Below, one piece after another: positions 1 to 7,827 of a DNA stretch of 37,048 nt (position 1 is the stretch's first letter; every line of letters starts with the position of its first letter). Made by a program: the position numbers and the translations under genes. A model generated the notes under the pieces. The model ran no database searches and was not told the DNA's origin. It saw only the letters and a program-made list of their open reading frames with translations. The DNA is from Paucidesulfovibrio gracilis DSM 16080 (GTDB taxonomy: Bacteria; Desulfobacterota; Desulfovibrionia; Desulfovibrionales; Desulfovibrionaceae). The stretch spans positions 1 to 37,048 of the forward strand of contig NZ_FUYC01000021.1 of assembly GCF_900167125.1 (NCBI RefSeq), written 5' to 3'.

Positions 1-25
1 CTTAGAGAGTGTAGTCACGAGATTG
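1..25. repeat. IS terminal inverted repeat, left
   Basis: This matches the reverse complement of 837-861 at 24 of 25 bases; the single mismatch is at the seventh position. It lies just outside the transposase stop codon. Confidence 0.9.
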
Positions 26-476
26 AAGCCCACAAAAAGATGCACCTGATATGAACTGCGGCGAGAAACGATGCTGTATTCTTGGCGTAGCGAGTTGCAA
101 CGCCGCGCCATTGCTTCAGATAAAGGAAAGCATTTTCAACCAAATGTCTTATTTTGTAAGCCTCGGCATCGTAATGCCGAGGCTTTTTACGATGCCTTCG
201 AGGAGGTATCACGGGCTCCATGCCCTGTAGCATGGACTGTGTGACGATCTTATCGGAGTCATAGCCGCGATCAGCAAGCAGCTTTTGCGCGGAGAATCCC
301 TCAATCAAAGCGATTGCCTGAGAACAATCTGCTGCTGTACCTTTTGTAGCAATGATCCTGAGCGGCATACCATGCGCATCCACGGCCAAATGCAGTTTTG
401 TGTTGAGCCCCCTTTTGTGCGGCTCATATCTTGGTTTCCACCTCTCGCTCCTGCGGCATGTGGGTGAACTTTGCAA
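15..476 (-). CDS. IS5-family transposase, OrfB (C-terminal catalytic half)
   Basis: This frame holds the C-terminal DDE core: LHLAVDAHGMPLRIIATKGT, the second Asp in LLADRGYDSD, and the catalytic Glu in RHLVENAFLYLKQWRGVATR, followed by the conserved YAKNTASFLAAVHIRC end. It overlaps OrfA between 305 and 476, and the protein match passes from one frame to the other near 408-416. The first residues of the open frame are probably not used independently; the product is likely the OrfAB fusion. All three acidic residues are present, so the element may still be mobile. Confidence 0.88.
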   Translation of the reverse strand: MQSSPTCRRSERWKPRYEPHKRGLNTKLHLAVDAHGMPLRIIATKGTAADCSQAIALIEGFSAQKLLADRGYDSDKIVTQSMLQGMEPVIPPRRHRKKPRHYDAEAYKIRHLVENAFLYLKQWRGVATRYAKNTASFLAAVHIRCIFLWASIS

Positions 477-781
477 TGACTTGCATCAATCATTAGCCAT
501 TCATAATCGGGTTCATCTATCAGAATTTCTAACAATTTCTCCCAGACACCTTTGTCTCGCCAACGAATGAATCTCCGATGAGTATTGCTCCACCCACCAA
601 AGTCAGGAGGCAGGTCTCGCCAAGGTGCACCCGTCCGCATTACCCAAAATACGGCGTTGATAAACTGGCGGTTGTCGCGGGCAAGTCCGCCCCAACTCCC
701 CTTGCGCCCAGGGAGATGTGGTTCAAGTTTTTTCCAAACCTTGTTGGAGATGTCGTGGCGTCTATGCGCTGGTTTCGGCAT
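305..781 (-). CDS. IS5-family transposase, OrfA (N-terminal half)
   Basis: This 158-residue frame carries the N-terminal part of an IS5 transposase: the DUF4096-like insertion-element region with FWVMRTGAPWRDLPPDFG, and the first catalytic Asp in MIDASHCKVHPHAAGARGG. The start at 781 is chosen because GAGG sits five bases upstream of the ATG. The frame runs out soon after the Asp region, and the catalytic core continues in the -1 frame (OrfB). The run AAAAGGGGG on the minus strand (408-416) lies where the protein match switches frame and would serve as a slippery site. A full-length OrfAB made by -1 frameshifting is the usual mechanism in this group; I infer it here. Confidence 0.88.
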   Translation of the reverse strand: MPKPAHRRHDISNKVWKKLEPHLPGRKGSWGGLARDNRQFINAVFWVMRTGAPWRDLPPDFGGWSNTHRRFIRWRDKGVWEKLLEILIDEPDYEWLMIDASHCKVHPHAAGARGGNQDMSRTKGGSTQNCIWPWMRMVCRSGSLLQKVQQQIVLRQSL

Positions 782-836
782 TGCATCCTCGCTTGTGTTT
801 TGACAAGCAAAGTATGCCACAAAATCAAACTCTAGA

Positions 837-861
837 CAATCTCGTGACTACACTGTCTAAG
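837..861. repeat. IS terminal inverted repeat, right
   Basis: Partner of the repeat at 1-25. It lies upstream of the transposase start at 781 and marks the junction with the interrupted kinase gene. Confidence 0.9.
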
Positions 862-1093
862 CACGCTGCTGGATACGTTTGTTCCCGGCGAGGTGGCGTA
901 TGAACGAAACTATGAAGGCGCCGGGTTGGGGCTGGCCATTGTGGTCCGACTGGTGCGGTTGCTGGACGGCGCGCTGTGCATTTCCAGCGAGGTGAATAAC
1001 GGGACGGATATTTATTGCGCCTTGGAATTGGGCGTAGCGGAAGTGCAAAACCAAGAAGTGAAAAATACCGTAACAAACAGTGAAGAGAATTGA
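862..1093 (+). pseudogene. Sensor histidine kinase, 3' fragment cut by the IS
   Basis: Reading in frame from the IS junction gives STLLDTFVPGEVAYERNYEG, then GAGLGLAIVVRLVRLLDG. These are the F-box and G2-box of a HATPase_c domain, followed by the final beta strand and a short polar tail. The N-box, G1 box, histidine and sensor domains would lie left of the IS, outside the window. The insertion falls between the G1 and G2 ATP-binding boxes, so the kinase is almost certainly inactive. The stop at 1091-1093 lies 18 bases before the response regulator start, so the two genes were an operon encoding a kinase/receiver pair. Confidence 0.85.
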
Positions 1094-1111
1094 CTCACGG
1101 GAGGACGCGCA

Positions 1112-1504
1112 ATGAGCGATATGACATACCGCATTCTATTGGCGGAAGACGATGATGTGAACAGCCTGACCATACGGCGACTGCTGGAACATCATGGGCA
1201 TAGCGTGGACGCGGTGACCAATGGATATGACGCATTGGAAAAGATGCGGCAGAACGAATACGATGTGGTGCTTATGGACATCCGCATGCCGCAACTGGAC
1301 GGTTTGGAAGCCATGCGTCGAATCCGTTCGGACGAGGAGTTCCAGGCCCAGGCCGACATACCCATTGTGGCGCTCACTGCACATGCCATGATGGGAGACA
1401 GGGAAACCTTTCTTGCCGAAGGCATGAGCGGGTATCTTTCCAAGCCCGTGGAACTGGCGGATTTGTTGCAGGTTATGCAGGAGGTGGTGAAGAAATCCAG
1501 GTAG
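1112..1504 (+). CDS. Single-domain response regulator (CheY-like receiver)
   Basis: The 130-residue protein is a stand-alone REC domain without an output domain. The acidic pocket is AEDDD at residues 11-15, the phosphoacceptor is Asp56 in VLMDIRMPQLDG, Thr89 is in VALTAHA, and the conserved Lys111 is in YLSKPVE. The IPIVALTAHAMMGDRE segment is of the type usually fused to hybrid histidine kinases and closely resembles the receiver ending at 18641. A GGGAGG ribosome site precedes the ATG. It follows the truncated kinase directly, so its cognate phosphodonor has probably been lost through the IS insertion. It may be orphaned or cross-phosphorylated by another kinase. Confidence 0.92.
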   Translation: MSDMTYRILLAEDDDVNSLTIRRLLEHHGHSVDAVTNGYDALEKMRQNEYDVVLMDIRMPQLDGLEAMRRIRSDEEFQAQADIPIVALTAHAMMGDRETFLAEGMSGYLSKPVELADLLQVMQEVVKKSR

Positions 1505-1630
1505 CCGGGGCGAGCGACTTCCCGGAACAAAATCATCGGTCCAACCCCTGGAAAACGCGTTCCATCCGGGCGTCACGCCGATGGTGTGCGATGCGGTGCT
1601 CATCAGGATCACGCCTATGATCACCGTGGA

Positions 1631-3388
1631 TCAATCAAACTCCTCAACTCTGTTCCTTCCATTGTTTTTGGCTTTGTACAGGGCTTTGTCCGCTGTGCGA
1701 AGCAAGTCGGACAAACGCGTTGCTTCCCGGCCCGCCTCGGCAACGCCGAGACTGATGGTGAAACGGACCGTCCGGCCGCCGGGGGTTTGCACGTCAGTGT
1801 CTGCTATAGCGGTGCGGATGCGTTCCGCCACCAACGTTCCCTTTGTCCGTGTTGTTTCAGGAAGAGCCACGGCAAATTCCTCCCCGCCGATACGGCCCAA
1901 TACGTCCACTTCGCGCAATTGCTTTCGGGTGATTTCGCCGATGGCGCGGAGAACGGTATCGCCCACATCGTGGCCGTGCTCATCATTGACGGCTTTGAAA
2001 TGGTCGGCATCGAACATGATCATGGTGAGCGGCGTGTGATAGCGTTTATGGCGTTCAAACTCCCGCTCTGCCAGCTGCATGAATCGGGCGCGGTTGAGGA
2101 GCCCCGTCAGGGCGTCCGTGGTGGCCAGGCGCCGCAGTTCGTGTTCCGCCTCGCGCGAGCGGGTCACGTCCCGGTTGATGCCCACCATGCGCCGGGAGTT
2201 GCCGTGCCGCTCACGATGCAGACGGGCTGCGGCCTGGATGTGGCGGATGGAACCGTCGCGCAGGACGATGCGGAATTCATGGTGCCACTCTTTGTCCTCG
2301 GATAAGGCCTCCCAAAGGGACGACTCGGTAAAGGCTATGTCGTCCGGGTGTACGCGCTGACGCCAGGCGTCGTATAGCCCGCTGAACTCCGTGGGCGCAA
2401 TGTCGTAAAGGGTATACATGCGGTTGTTCCAGTTCAGTTCGCTGCTTTGCAGATCCCATTCCCAGATGCCCATGCCCCCGGCTTCGGATGCCAGGGCGAT
2501 GCGTTCCGTAAAGGCATGCTGTTGTTCTTCGGCCTGTTTGCGTTCCGTGATGTCCTGCACGGTTCCGAACAGGCCGCGCGCGCGGCCGCGTTCATCGTGC
2601 TCCACCCGGGCAATGCCCAGAACGTGCTTGATCGCCCCCGAAGCCAGGACAATGCGGTGTTCGATTTCATACTCCCCGCCTTCGCGCATGGTCTGGCGGA
2701 TGGTCTGCCGGACACGGTCGCGGTCCAGGGGATGTTGCAGGGTGAAGTATTCGTCATAACTGGGCGGCCCAAGGGAGCGGTCGCGTTCGTAAATGCGGTA
2801 GACCTCGTCGGACCAGAAGATATGCCCGGTGTCCTCGTACCAGGACCAACTGCCGGTCCGAGCAAGGCGTTGGGCCATTTCCAGCCGTGCACGGGACCGT
2901 CGCAATTCCTGCTGCATGTTCTGCTGGGCGGAAATATCGAGCAAATATCCGACAATCCAAACCGGTCGATCTGCCTCGTCGCGCAGAATGGTGATGTGGC
3001 ATTGCACCCAGATAATAGAGCGGTCTTTGGTTTCCAGGCGAAAGGCAGGCAGGGTGCCGCTTCGTTGCGTGCCGGAAAGAAGGGCGGAAATCCGTGTTGT
3101 TACAGCGGGCTGATCCGCCGGGTGGATCATGTCCTGAAAGGTTGTGCCTTTTTGGACCAGTTCGTTGGGATCATACCCGGTCAGCTCCAAAAGGTTCGGT
3201 GAGGTGTATGTGAACGTCCAATGTGAATCAGCCTTGAGCTTGAACAGCACCAGCGGACCGGAAAGAAAGACGCCGCTTTCCCGGTCCGTTTGCACACAGG
3301 CGGTTTCCATATCCGCAAGGCGTCGCCGCAATCGGGCGTTTTCCTCGCGCAAGGCGCTAATCTCTTGATTTGTTTTTGTATCAGCCAC
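1631..3388 (-). CDS. Diguanylate cyclase with three PAS domains
   Basis: This is a soluble c-di-GMP synthase of 585 residues. It has a short coiled coil (about 8-30), three PAS/PAC units (about 40-155, 175-290 and 300-415, each ending in a DIT/DVT-type motif), and a GGDEF domain (about 425-583). The signature is GGEEF at 501-505, and an RxxD product-inhibition site lies five residues before it (REVD, 492-495), so both activity and feedback control are expected. The GTG at 3388 is chosen because AGGA lies eight bases upstream and upstream codons do not look coding. No transmembrane segment is visible, so it should sense a cytoplasmic signal. It lies tail-to-tail with the response regulator, with 126 bases between them. 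Confidence 0.92.
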   Translation of the reverse strand: MADTKTNQEISALREENARLRRRLADMETACVQTDRESGVFLSGPLVLFKLKADSHWTFTYTSPNLLELTGYDPNELVQKGTTFQDMIHPADQPAVTTRISALLSGTQRSGTLPAFRLETKDRSIIWVQCHITILRDEADRPVWIVGYLLDISAQQNMQQELRRSRARLEMAQRLARTGSWSWYEDTGHIFWSDEVYRIYERDRSLGPPSYDEYFTLQHPLDRDRVRQTIRQTMREGGEYEIEHRIVLASGAIKHVLGIARVEHDERGRARGLFGTVQDITERKQAEEQQHAFTERIALASEAGGMGIWEWDLQSSELNWNNRMYTLYDIAPTEFSGLYDAWRQRVHPDDIAFTESSLWEALSEDKEWHHEFRIVLRDGSIRHIQAAARLHRERHGNSRRMVGINRDVTRSREAEHELRRLATTDALTGLLNRARFMQLAEREFERHKRYHTPLTMIMFDADHFKAVNDEHGHDVGDTVLRAIGEITRKQLREVDVLGRIGGEEFAVALPETTRTKGTLVAERIRTAIADTDVQTPGGRTVRFTISLGVAEAGREATRLSDLLRTADKALYKAKNNGRNRVEEFD

Positions 3389-3569
3389 GGCAAATATCCT
3401 GGTGATGGCGCATGAACCACAATGGTATAGTACAATACCTTTTTTTATCCATGCTGTAACCCCGAAGCAAAGGGCTATGGCGATTTCTGGTCGGTGGGAG
3501 GCGGAGATGGATCGCACGGTTGGAGCAGGAGAGGACGGGGAGAACCATAGGGAGAAAAGCGGCGAAGAG

Positions 3570-3603
3570 AAAAAAAGGGATTCCGCAAGACGCGGAACCC
3601 CTT
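3570..3603 (-). terminator. Rho-independent terminator of the YeeE/YedE operon
   Basis: A 12-bp stem with one mismatch and a five-base loop (built on TTCCGC/GCGGAA) is followed on the minus strand by seven T residues. It sits about 25 bases after the stop codon at 3629. Confidence 0.88.
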
Positions 3604-3628
3604 GATCGTCAGGTGATGCAGAGCCGTT

Positions 3629-4153
3629 TTAGAGACTCTTTTTTTCAAAGAAGCGGAACAGGAAAAGAAACGCGATGACCAGCAGCCCGGCCATGACCCA
3701 GTGGTTCAGGCCGAAAAGCTGGGGCAGCGTGACCTTGCCGAAGTTGCCCCAGGCAAGCACCGTGGATTGCATGGTTGGATAGACCTCGGCGTAAAGCGCG
3801 GCACCGAGCCAGCCGCCCACAATGCCCCAGATGGCATCGTATCGGCCTTCGCCCACAGCGCCCCAGGACGTTCCAGGGCAGTAGCCGAGCAAGCCCCAGC
3901 CCAGGCCGAAGAGCAGGCCGCCCCCGATTTGTCCGCCCAGGGAAAGGCCTTTGATGCTCAGTTCCACCATGCCCATGTCGCGTAGCAGGTAAATGCCGAT
4001 CATGGCGGTAAGGATGGCGGAGAGCATGAATTTGACAATGGTCATGTCTTTGAGCCGAAGCGCGCCCACCTGTTTGTCGTAGCGCAGTACGCGGGCCTTT
4101 TGCAGCAGCACGCCGAAGAGCATGCCGGTGGCGAGTCCGTAAATGAGCTGCAT
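3629..4153 (-). CDS. YeeE/YedE-family sulfur transport protein (second half)
   Basis: This is a 174-residue inner-membrane protein with about five hydrophobic segments. It carries the YeeE/YedE (Sulf_transp) motif GYCPGTSWGAVGEG, with the conserved cysteine at residue 92. Family members such as E. coli YeeE/TsuA carry thiosulfate through a cysteine relay; here each of two half-size proteins carries one such motif. The start at 4153 is chosen because of the AAGGGGAG site seven bases upstream; longer forms would overlap the upstream gene. Only four bases separate it from the preceding gene, so the two are translationally linked and probably form one transporter. Substrate (thiosulfate or a related sulfur compound) is inferred from family membership. 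Confidence 0.88.
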   Translation of the reverse strand: MQLIYGLATGMLFGVLLQKARVLRYDKQVGALRLKDMTIVKFMLSAILTAMIGIYLLRDMGMVELSIKGLSLGGQIGGGLLFGLGWGLLGYCPGTSWGAVGEGRYDAIWGIVGGWLGAALYAEVYPTMQSTVLAWGNFGKVTLPQLFGLNHWVMAGLLVIAFLFLFRFFEKKSL

Positions 4154-4157
4154 GGGC

Positions 4158-4682
4158 TTATCTCCCCTTGTAGAGCAGTCGGGCCATGACCAGCCCGCCA
4201 ACAAAGAACATGAACAGAGCCAGGTAACCGCTCACGGCCATTTGCGCCAGGCCGGAAAGCCCGTGGCCGCTGGGGCAGCCGCCTGCAAGCCGGGCGCCGA
4301 ACAGGGCGATGAATCCGCCCACAAAGGCAGCAAGGCCGCGCTTGAGGGCGCTGGCACCGAAGCGGTTTTTCCAGGACTCGGGAACCGGGGTCCAGCGGAA
4401 GCTGTGCGAAGCATTGGAAGAGAGGAACGAGCCGAGGAAAATACCGAGCACGAACATCCACTGCCAATCAATTCCACTGTTTTTGTTGAAGTATTTCATG
4501 AAATAGTCAAGCCCGGCAACACGATCCGGTGCAATGGTCTGTTCGATAAGCCCGGCGGTCCGCACAAAGGACGTGGATGCGCCGAAATACTTGCCCGCGA
4601 TCCAGACCGAAAGCACAAGCAGCAGCCCGGTGAGGGCTCCCGCAAGATAGGGGTTCCAGGCACCTTTGGTTTTTCGGGTCAT
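4158..4682 (-). CDS. YeeE/YedE-family sulfur transport protein (first half)
   Basis: This 174-residue membrane protein has an N-terminal transmembrane helix (about 11-30), a loop, and three or four further helices. The family motif GGCPSGHGLSG is present, with its cysteine at residue 136. A GGAGGA site lies seven bases before the ATG. It is the promoter-proximal gene of a two-gene operon with the protein ending at 3629. The equal length and paired cysteine motifs suggest a heterodimer equivalent to one full-length YeeE. No TusA or rhodanese gene is adjacent, unlike many yeeE loci. Confidence 0.88.
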   Translation of the reverse strand: MTRKTKGAWNPYLAGALTGLLLVLSVWIAGKYFGASTSFVRTAGLIEQTIAPDRVAGLDYFMKYFNKNSGIDWQWMFVLGIFLGSFLSSNASHSFRWTPVPESWKNRFGASALKRGLAAFVGGFIALFGARLAGGCPSGHGLSGLAQMAVSGYLALFMFFVGGLVMARLLYKGR

Positions 4683-4785
4683 GGTGGAGTCCTCCTATGG
4701 TGTTGATGTTCCGAGGTTGCCCCGGAGCGGGGGAACATATATATCCCCCTATTCACTTGCTGAAACGCGAAATAAGTACCGTCAG

Positions 4786-4802
4786 GACCGATTGGATCGG
4801 TC
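4786..4802. promoter_or_regulatory. Inverted repeat in divergent promoter region
   Basis: GACCGAT and ATCGGTC form a perfect 7-bp inverted repeat around TGG. It lies in the 183-bp region between the divergent YeeE/YedE operon and the MATE exporter gene. Its position fits an operator, but no regulator can be assigned. A second interrupted G5/C5 repeat lies nearby around 4734-4750. Confidence 0.4.
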
Positions 4803-4865
4803 ATAGCATAAAGAAAAGCCGCGTGCATTGTTTCAAATCAAGGCGCGGGGATAGAGGGTAGGGAC

Positions 4866-6398
4866 ATGTTCGAAACGGCACAACAGAGAATGCGGCATTC
4901 CTGGACCGGTCCCGGTGGATACGGCCAGGTGCTGGCCGTGGGAATCCCGCTGGTCATGAGCATGATTTCCCATACGGTGATGCAGTTCACGGATCGCATC
5001 TTCTTGTCCAACTACTCCCTGGAAACCATTGCCGCGGCCCTGCCAGCGGGCATTGCCAGTTTTTTGTTCATTTCGTTTTTCATGGGCGTGGGCGAGTATG
5101 TCAGCGTGTTCGTGGCCCAGTACACCGGTGCTGGCCGGCATGAGCGCGTGGGCGCGGCGCTCTGGCAGGGCATCTGGTTCTGTTTGCCTGCCTGGGTGGT
5201 GCTGGCTTCCCTGGGGCTTGCCGGGGGGATTATTTTCGGCTGGTCCGGCCATGCACCCGCGATTGTGGAGCTTGAAATTTCGTATTTTCGGATCCTGAGC
5301 CTGGGGGCAGGGTTTGCGGTGCTGGGGTCGGTGCTGGCGTGCTTTTATTCCGGCCGCGGCATGACCAAGGCCGTGATGCTGGTGAACATGGCAGGAATGC
5401 TGGTAAACGTGCCGCTGGATTATATGCTGATATACGGTGTCGGCCCGTTCCCGGAGCTAGGCATCAAGGGCGCGGGGCTGGCCACGGTGTGCGGCACGGC
5501 TATCCCCTCGGTGCTGTTCTGCCTGTTGATTTTTCGGAAGGAAAATGAACGGCTTTACAAGATACGCTCTGCCTGGCGGCCGGATCGGGAGATTCTGCGC
5601 CGGTTGATGCGCTTTGGCCTGCCCGGAGGGGTGCAGTTCTTCCTGGATATGTTCGCCATCTCGTTTTTCGTCTTTGTGGTCGGCCGACTGGGAACCGCGG
5701 AACTGGCGGCCACGAACATCATTATGTCACTGGACACGGTGGCATTTTTGCCCTGCGTAGGGCTGCACATCGCCACAAGCATCCTGGTGGGACAGTCCGT
5801 GGGCGCGGGGCTGCCGGAACAGGGCGCACGCGCCACCCGCAATGCCGCCCGCCTCGGCATGCTCTATATGGGCAGTCTTGGGGTGCTCTGGGTGGCCGCG
5901 CCCGAGCCTGTGCTGCATCTTTTCCAGCCCATGGACATGACCGAGGCGCAATTCTTGCCTGTGGAGCGCATGGGCGTGGTCATGCTGCGCTTTGTGGCGG
6001 CGTACAGCCTGTTGGACGCTTTGGTGCTCGTGTATTCCGGGGCGCTCAAGGGAGCCGGGGACACCCGCTTCGTGATGTGGACCATTGCCCTTTCCTCCCT
6101 GCTGGTCATGGTGCTGCCGCTGTATGTGAGCGTGGAGGTGCTCGGGATGGGCTATCAGGCTCCCTGGACGATTTTCTTCGTCTATGCCGCGGTCTTGGCC
6201 CTGGTGTTCGGCATCCGGTTCCGGCGTGGCCGGTGGAGGGACATGCGCGTGATTGAGGAAGACCGTACCGATGCCGGCACGGAAGGGGTTCCTGGTGCGG
6301 AAGGAGCTGCCGGCTTGGGAGCCGGAGCCATGCCCGGACCTGGAGCCGGAAAGCTGGCCCCCACGGTGACGGCAGAGGAGCATGATTCCAGGCGATGA
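4866..6398 (+). CDS. MATE-family multidrug efflux transporter
   Basis: This 510-residue protein has about 12 hydrophobic segments arranged as two similar halves, as in NorM/DinF MATE exporters that expel drugs or other organic cations using sodium or proton gradients. Typical features include the N-terminal PLVMSMISHTVMQFTDRIFL helix, the QYTGAGRHERVG loop, the repeated GQSVGAGLPEQG loop in the second half, and YSGALKGAGDTRF near the end. The last 50 or so residues are an extra cytoplasmic tail rich in Gly, Ala and Pro, longer than usual and of unknown use. AGGG precedes the ATG. The gene is divergent from the sulfur transport operon and monocistronic. Substrate cannot be predicted. Confidence 0.92.
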   Translation: MFETAQQRMRHSWTGPGGYGQVLAVGIPLVMSMISHTVMQFTDRIFLSNYSLETIAAALPAGIASFLFISFFMGVGEYVSVFVAQYTGAGRHERVGAALWQGIWFCLPAWVVLASLGLAGGIIFGWSGHAPAIVELEISYFRILSLGAGFAVLGSVLACFYSGRGMTKAVMLVNMAGMLVNVPLDYMLIYGVGPFPELGIKGAGLATVCGTAIPSVLFCLLIFRKENERLYKIRSAWRPDREILRRLMRFGLPGGVQFFLDMFAISFFVFVVGRLGTAELAATNIIMSLDTVAFLPCVGLHIATSILVGQSVGAGLPEQGARATRNAARLGMLYMGSLGVLWVAAPEPVLHLFQPMDMTEAQFLPVERMGVVMLRFVAAYSLLDALVLVYSGALKGAGDTRFVMWTIALSSLLVMVLPLYVSVEVLGMGYQAPWTIFFVYAAVLALVFGIRFRRGRWRDMRVIEEDRTDAGTEGVPGAEGAAGLGAGAMPGPGAGKLAPTVTAEEHDSRR

Positions 6399-6826
6399 CC
6401 CGATCAACAGCAAAAGGTCACAAGTCCGGGCAACGTTTTTGTTGCACCCAAAGAGAGAAAAATGCCGCAAAAGTGGACCTCAGATTGGCTGAGGAGAATA
6501 GATTGTGTTCTTTTGTGGATCAGAGGTGGATCAGCGAATGTGAGCAGTCATAATCAAGACAAGATAAAAATTTTTTTCACGTGAAAAAAAGCTGATATCG
6601 TTCTTGAGCGCAAAGTGATCAATAAAACGCAGCGCCGGAAAATTCATTGCTGATCAAGAGCATATTTTGGGGAAACAGGCGCATGGTCGCGCTGTGCTCG
6701 GTCCCGCTCATAGAGCGCTCTGCCGGGATGAGTGTGCAAGCGAAGTTGCGGACGGCAGGGGAAAGCAGCGCAATAGCTGTTCGGGTAGACGCTGGGTGAA
6801 TGAATAAATATAGTGTGTCCAGGATA
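6399..6826. other. 428-bp intergenic region without a recognised gene
   Basis: This lies between the converging MATE and glycosyltransferase genes. A bulged stem-loop at about 6428-6449 (GGGCAAC/GTTGC-CCC around a T5 run) could end the MATE transcript, but it lacks a clear U tract after the stem. A perfect 20-bp palindrome lies at 6571-6590. The stretch 6690-6790 is GC-rich with several short complementary runs and might be a small RNA or decayed sequence. I could not assign it. Confidence 0.5.
6571..6590. promoter_or_regulatory. Perfect 20-bp palindrome with CACGTG core
   Basis: Seven T residues, CACGTG and seven A residues form a completely self-complementary site in an AT-rich patch of otherwise GC-rich DNA. 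With no loop it is poorly suited to be an RNA hairpin. It is better read as a dimeric protein binding site or a chance AT palindrome. Confidence 0.4.
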
Positions 6827-7582
6827 TTAAAGCTTCACATGGTCGCTGCTTTGAGCGCGTAATTCCTCCAGCAGCGTCTTGTAGTCCGCACCCAGCCGGG
6901 AACCCAGATAGGCTTGTTCGGCTCGGGCCGAGGCATCCAAAAAGCCGGGAATCGAGCGGGCCGTGCTATGGTAGGTATGCCGCAGCGCAAGCTGGTGGTC
7001 CACCACCACGCCATACCCGGCCTGGTGCTGCCGCAGGCTCGTGTATATATCCACGCCATACCCTTGACGGTTTCCACGAAGATCAATCCCTCCCAATTCC
7101 TGCAACGTTGCCAGGTTCCAAAGTGGGGCAATGCCGTCCACAAACGGGGTGCGCCGAATCTGCGCGTCAGGATTGCGCACCATCTGGGCGTGGTAGGGAT
7201 TGCGCAGAGCCGAGGGCGAGTATACGCCCACCGTACCGATCCGGGATTCGATCCATTGCAGCCGGGCCGCGGCTTTTGGCAGATGCGGTCCAGGGGTGGA
7301 GAAGGACACGTCGTTGTTCAGGAACCAGAGGTGGGTGTAGTCCGGCTCGTTGCGGATGAAATGGTCCACGGTCCAGTCCAGGGCGCCTGCCCAAAACAGA
7401 TTCTCCGGCAAGCGGGTCCATGCCTCGGCGTAGGTCTCGGGCGCGGCGTTGTCTAGTACTCGTACAGCCTGTTGCAGTCGCGGCTCCAGCCCCTCCAGCA
7501 ATTGGCTATGCACGCGGGCCGTCAGTCCGGGGTCGCCATAGTGCAGGATCACGGCGCAGATATGAGGCGGTCGATTGGTCAT
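6827..7582 (-). CDS. Glycosyltransferase family 2-like protein
   Basis: This 251-residue cytoplasmic protein has the GT-A fold outline of rhamnosyl/galactofuranosyl-type GT2 enzymes: an early beta strand HICAVILHYGDP, the VLDNAAPET strand-turn, and LWFLNNDVSF, where NND (residues 89-91) stands in for the DXD metal-sugar-nucleotide site. The segment with FVDGIAPLWNLATLQELGG is the acceptor-side region of this family. The ATG at 7582 is chosen because GGAG lies eight bases upstream; the open frame continues further but without protein character. Its acceptor is unknown. It is divergent from the glycosyltransferase/permease pair at 7828-10724, which suggests a shared surface-glycan context. Confidence 0.8.
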   Translation of the reverse strand: MTNRPPHICAVILHYGDPGLTARVHSQLLEGLEPRLQQAVRVLDNAAPETYAEAWTRLPENLFWAGALDWTVDHFIRNEPDYTHLWFLNNDVSFSTPGPHLPKAAARLQWIESRIGTVGVYSPSALRNPYHAQMVRNPDAQIRRTPFVDGIAPLWNLATLQELGGIDLRGNRQGYGVDIYTSLRQHQAGYGVVVDHQLALRHTYHSTARSIPGFLDASARAEQAYLGSRLGADYKTLLEELRAQSSDHVKL

Positions 7583-7827
7583 GCGTCTTGCTCCAGAAGA
7601 AGGGACCGCAATATAGGTTGCGGTTGTTGCAGTCCAAGGCGGGAAACATGCGTTTGCGCCGCTTTTATGAGCCATTTTGAAGAATTTGAACCGACAAATT
7701 GAGAAGGCATGCGTTCCTCTCTGGTCTTTTGTCCGACAGGTTGGTATTGTTTGTGGCCTGGGCTGCTCGGGATGTCAACGCGGCCCGGTCAATCCCATAG
7801 GGTCGGCCGAAAGGTTGGGGGAAAGAC

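Larger units (their letters stand above)
1..861 (-). mobile_element. IS5-family insertion sequence (IS427-like), apparently complete
   Basis: Two overlapping minus-strand reading frames encode the two halves of a DDE transposase. They lie between near-perfect terminal inverted repeats at 1-25 and 837-861 (24 of 25 positions match). The two-frame organisation with a slippery run is typical of the IS427 group of IS5. The outermost bases are cttag on the left and ctaag on the right, so a TA target duplication (3-4 and 858-859) with slightly shorter repeats is equally possible. The left flank lies outside the window, so the duplication cannot be verified. On the right the element abuts codons of a histidine kinase, which it interrupts. 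Confidence 0.9.

Noticed and set aside
6690-6790. Possible tRNA or structured RNA between the MATE and glycosyltransferase genes
   Set aside because: No cloverleaf, TPsiC arm or known RNA motif could be drawn; only short complementary runs are visible.
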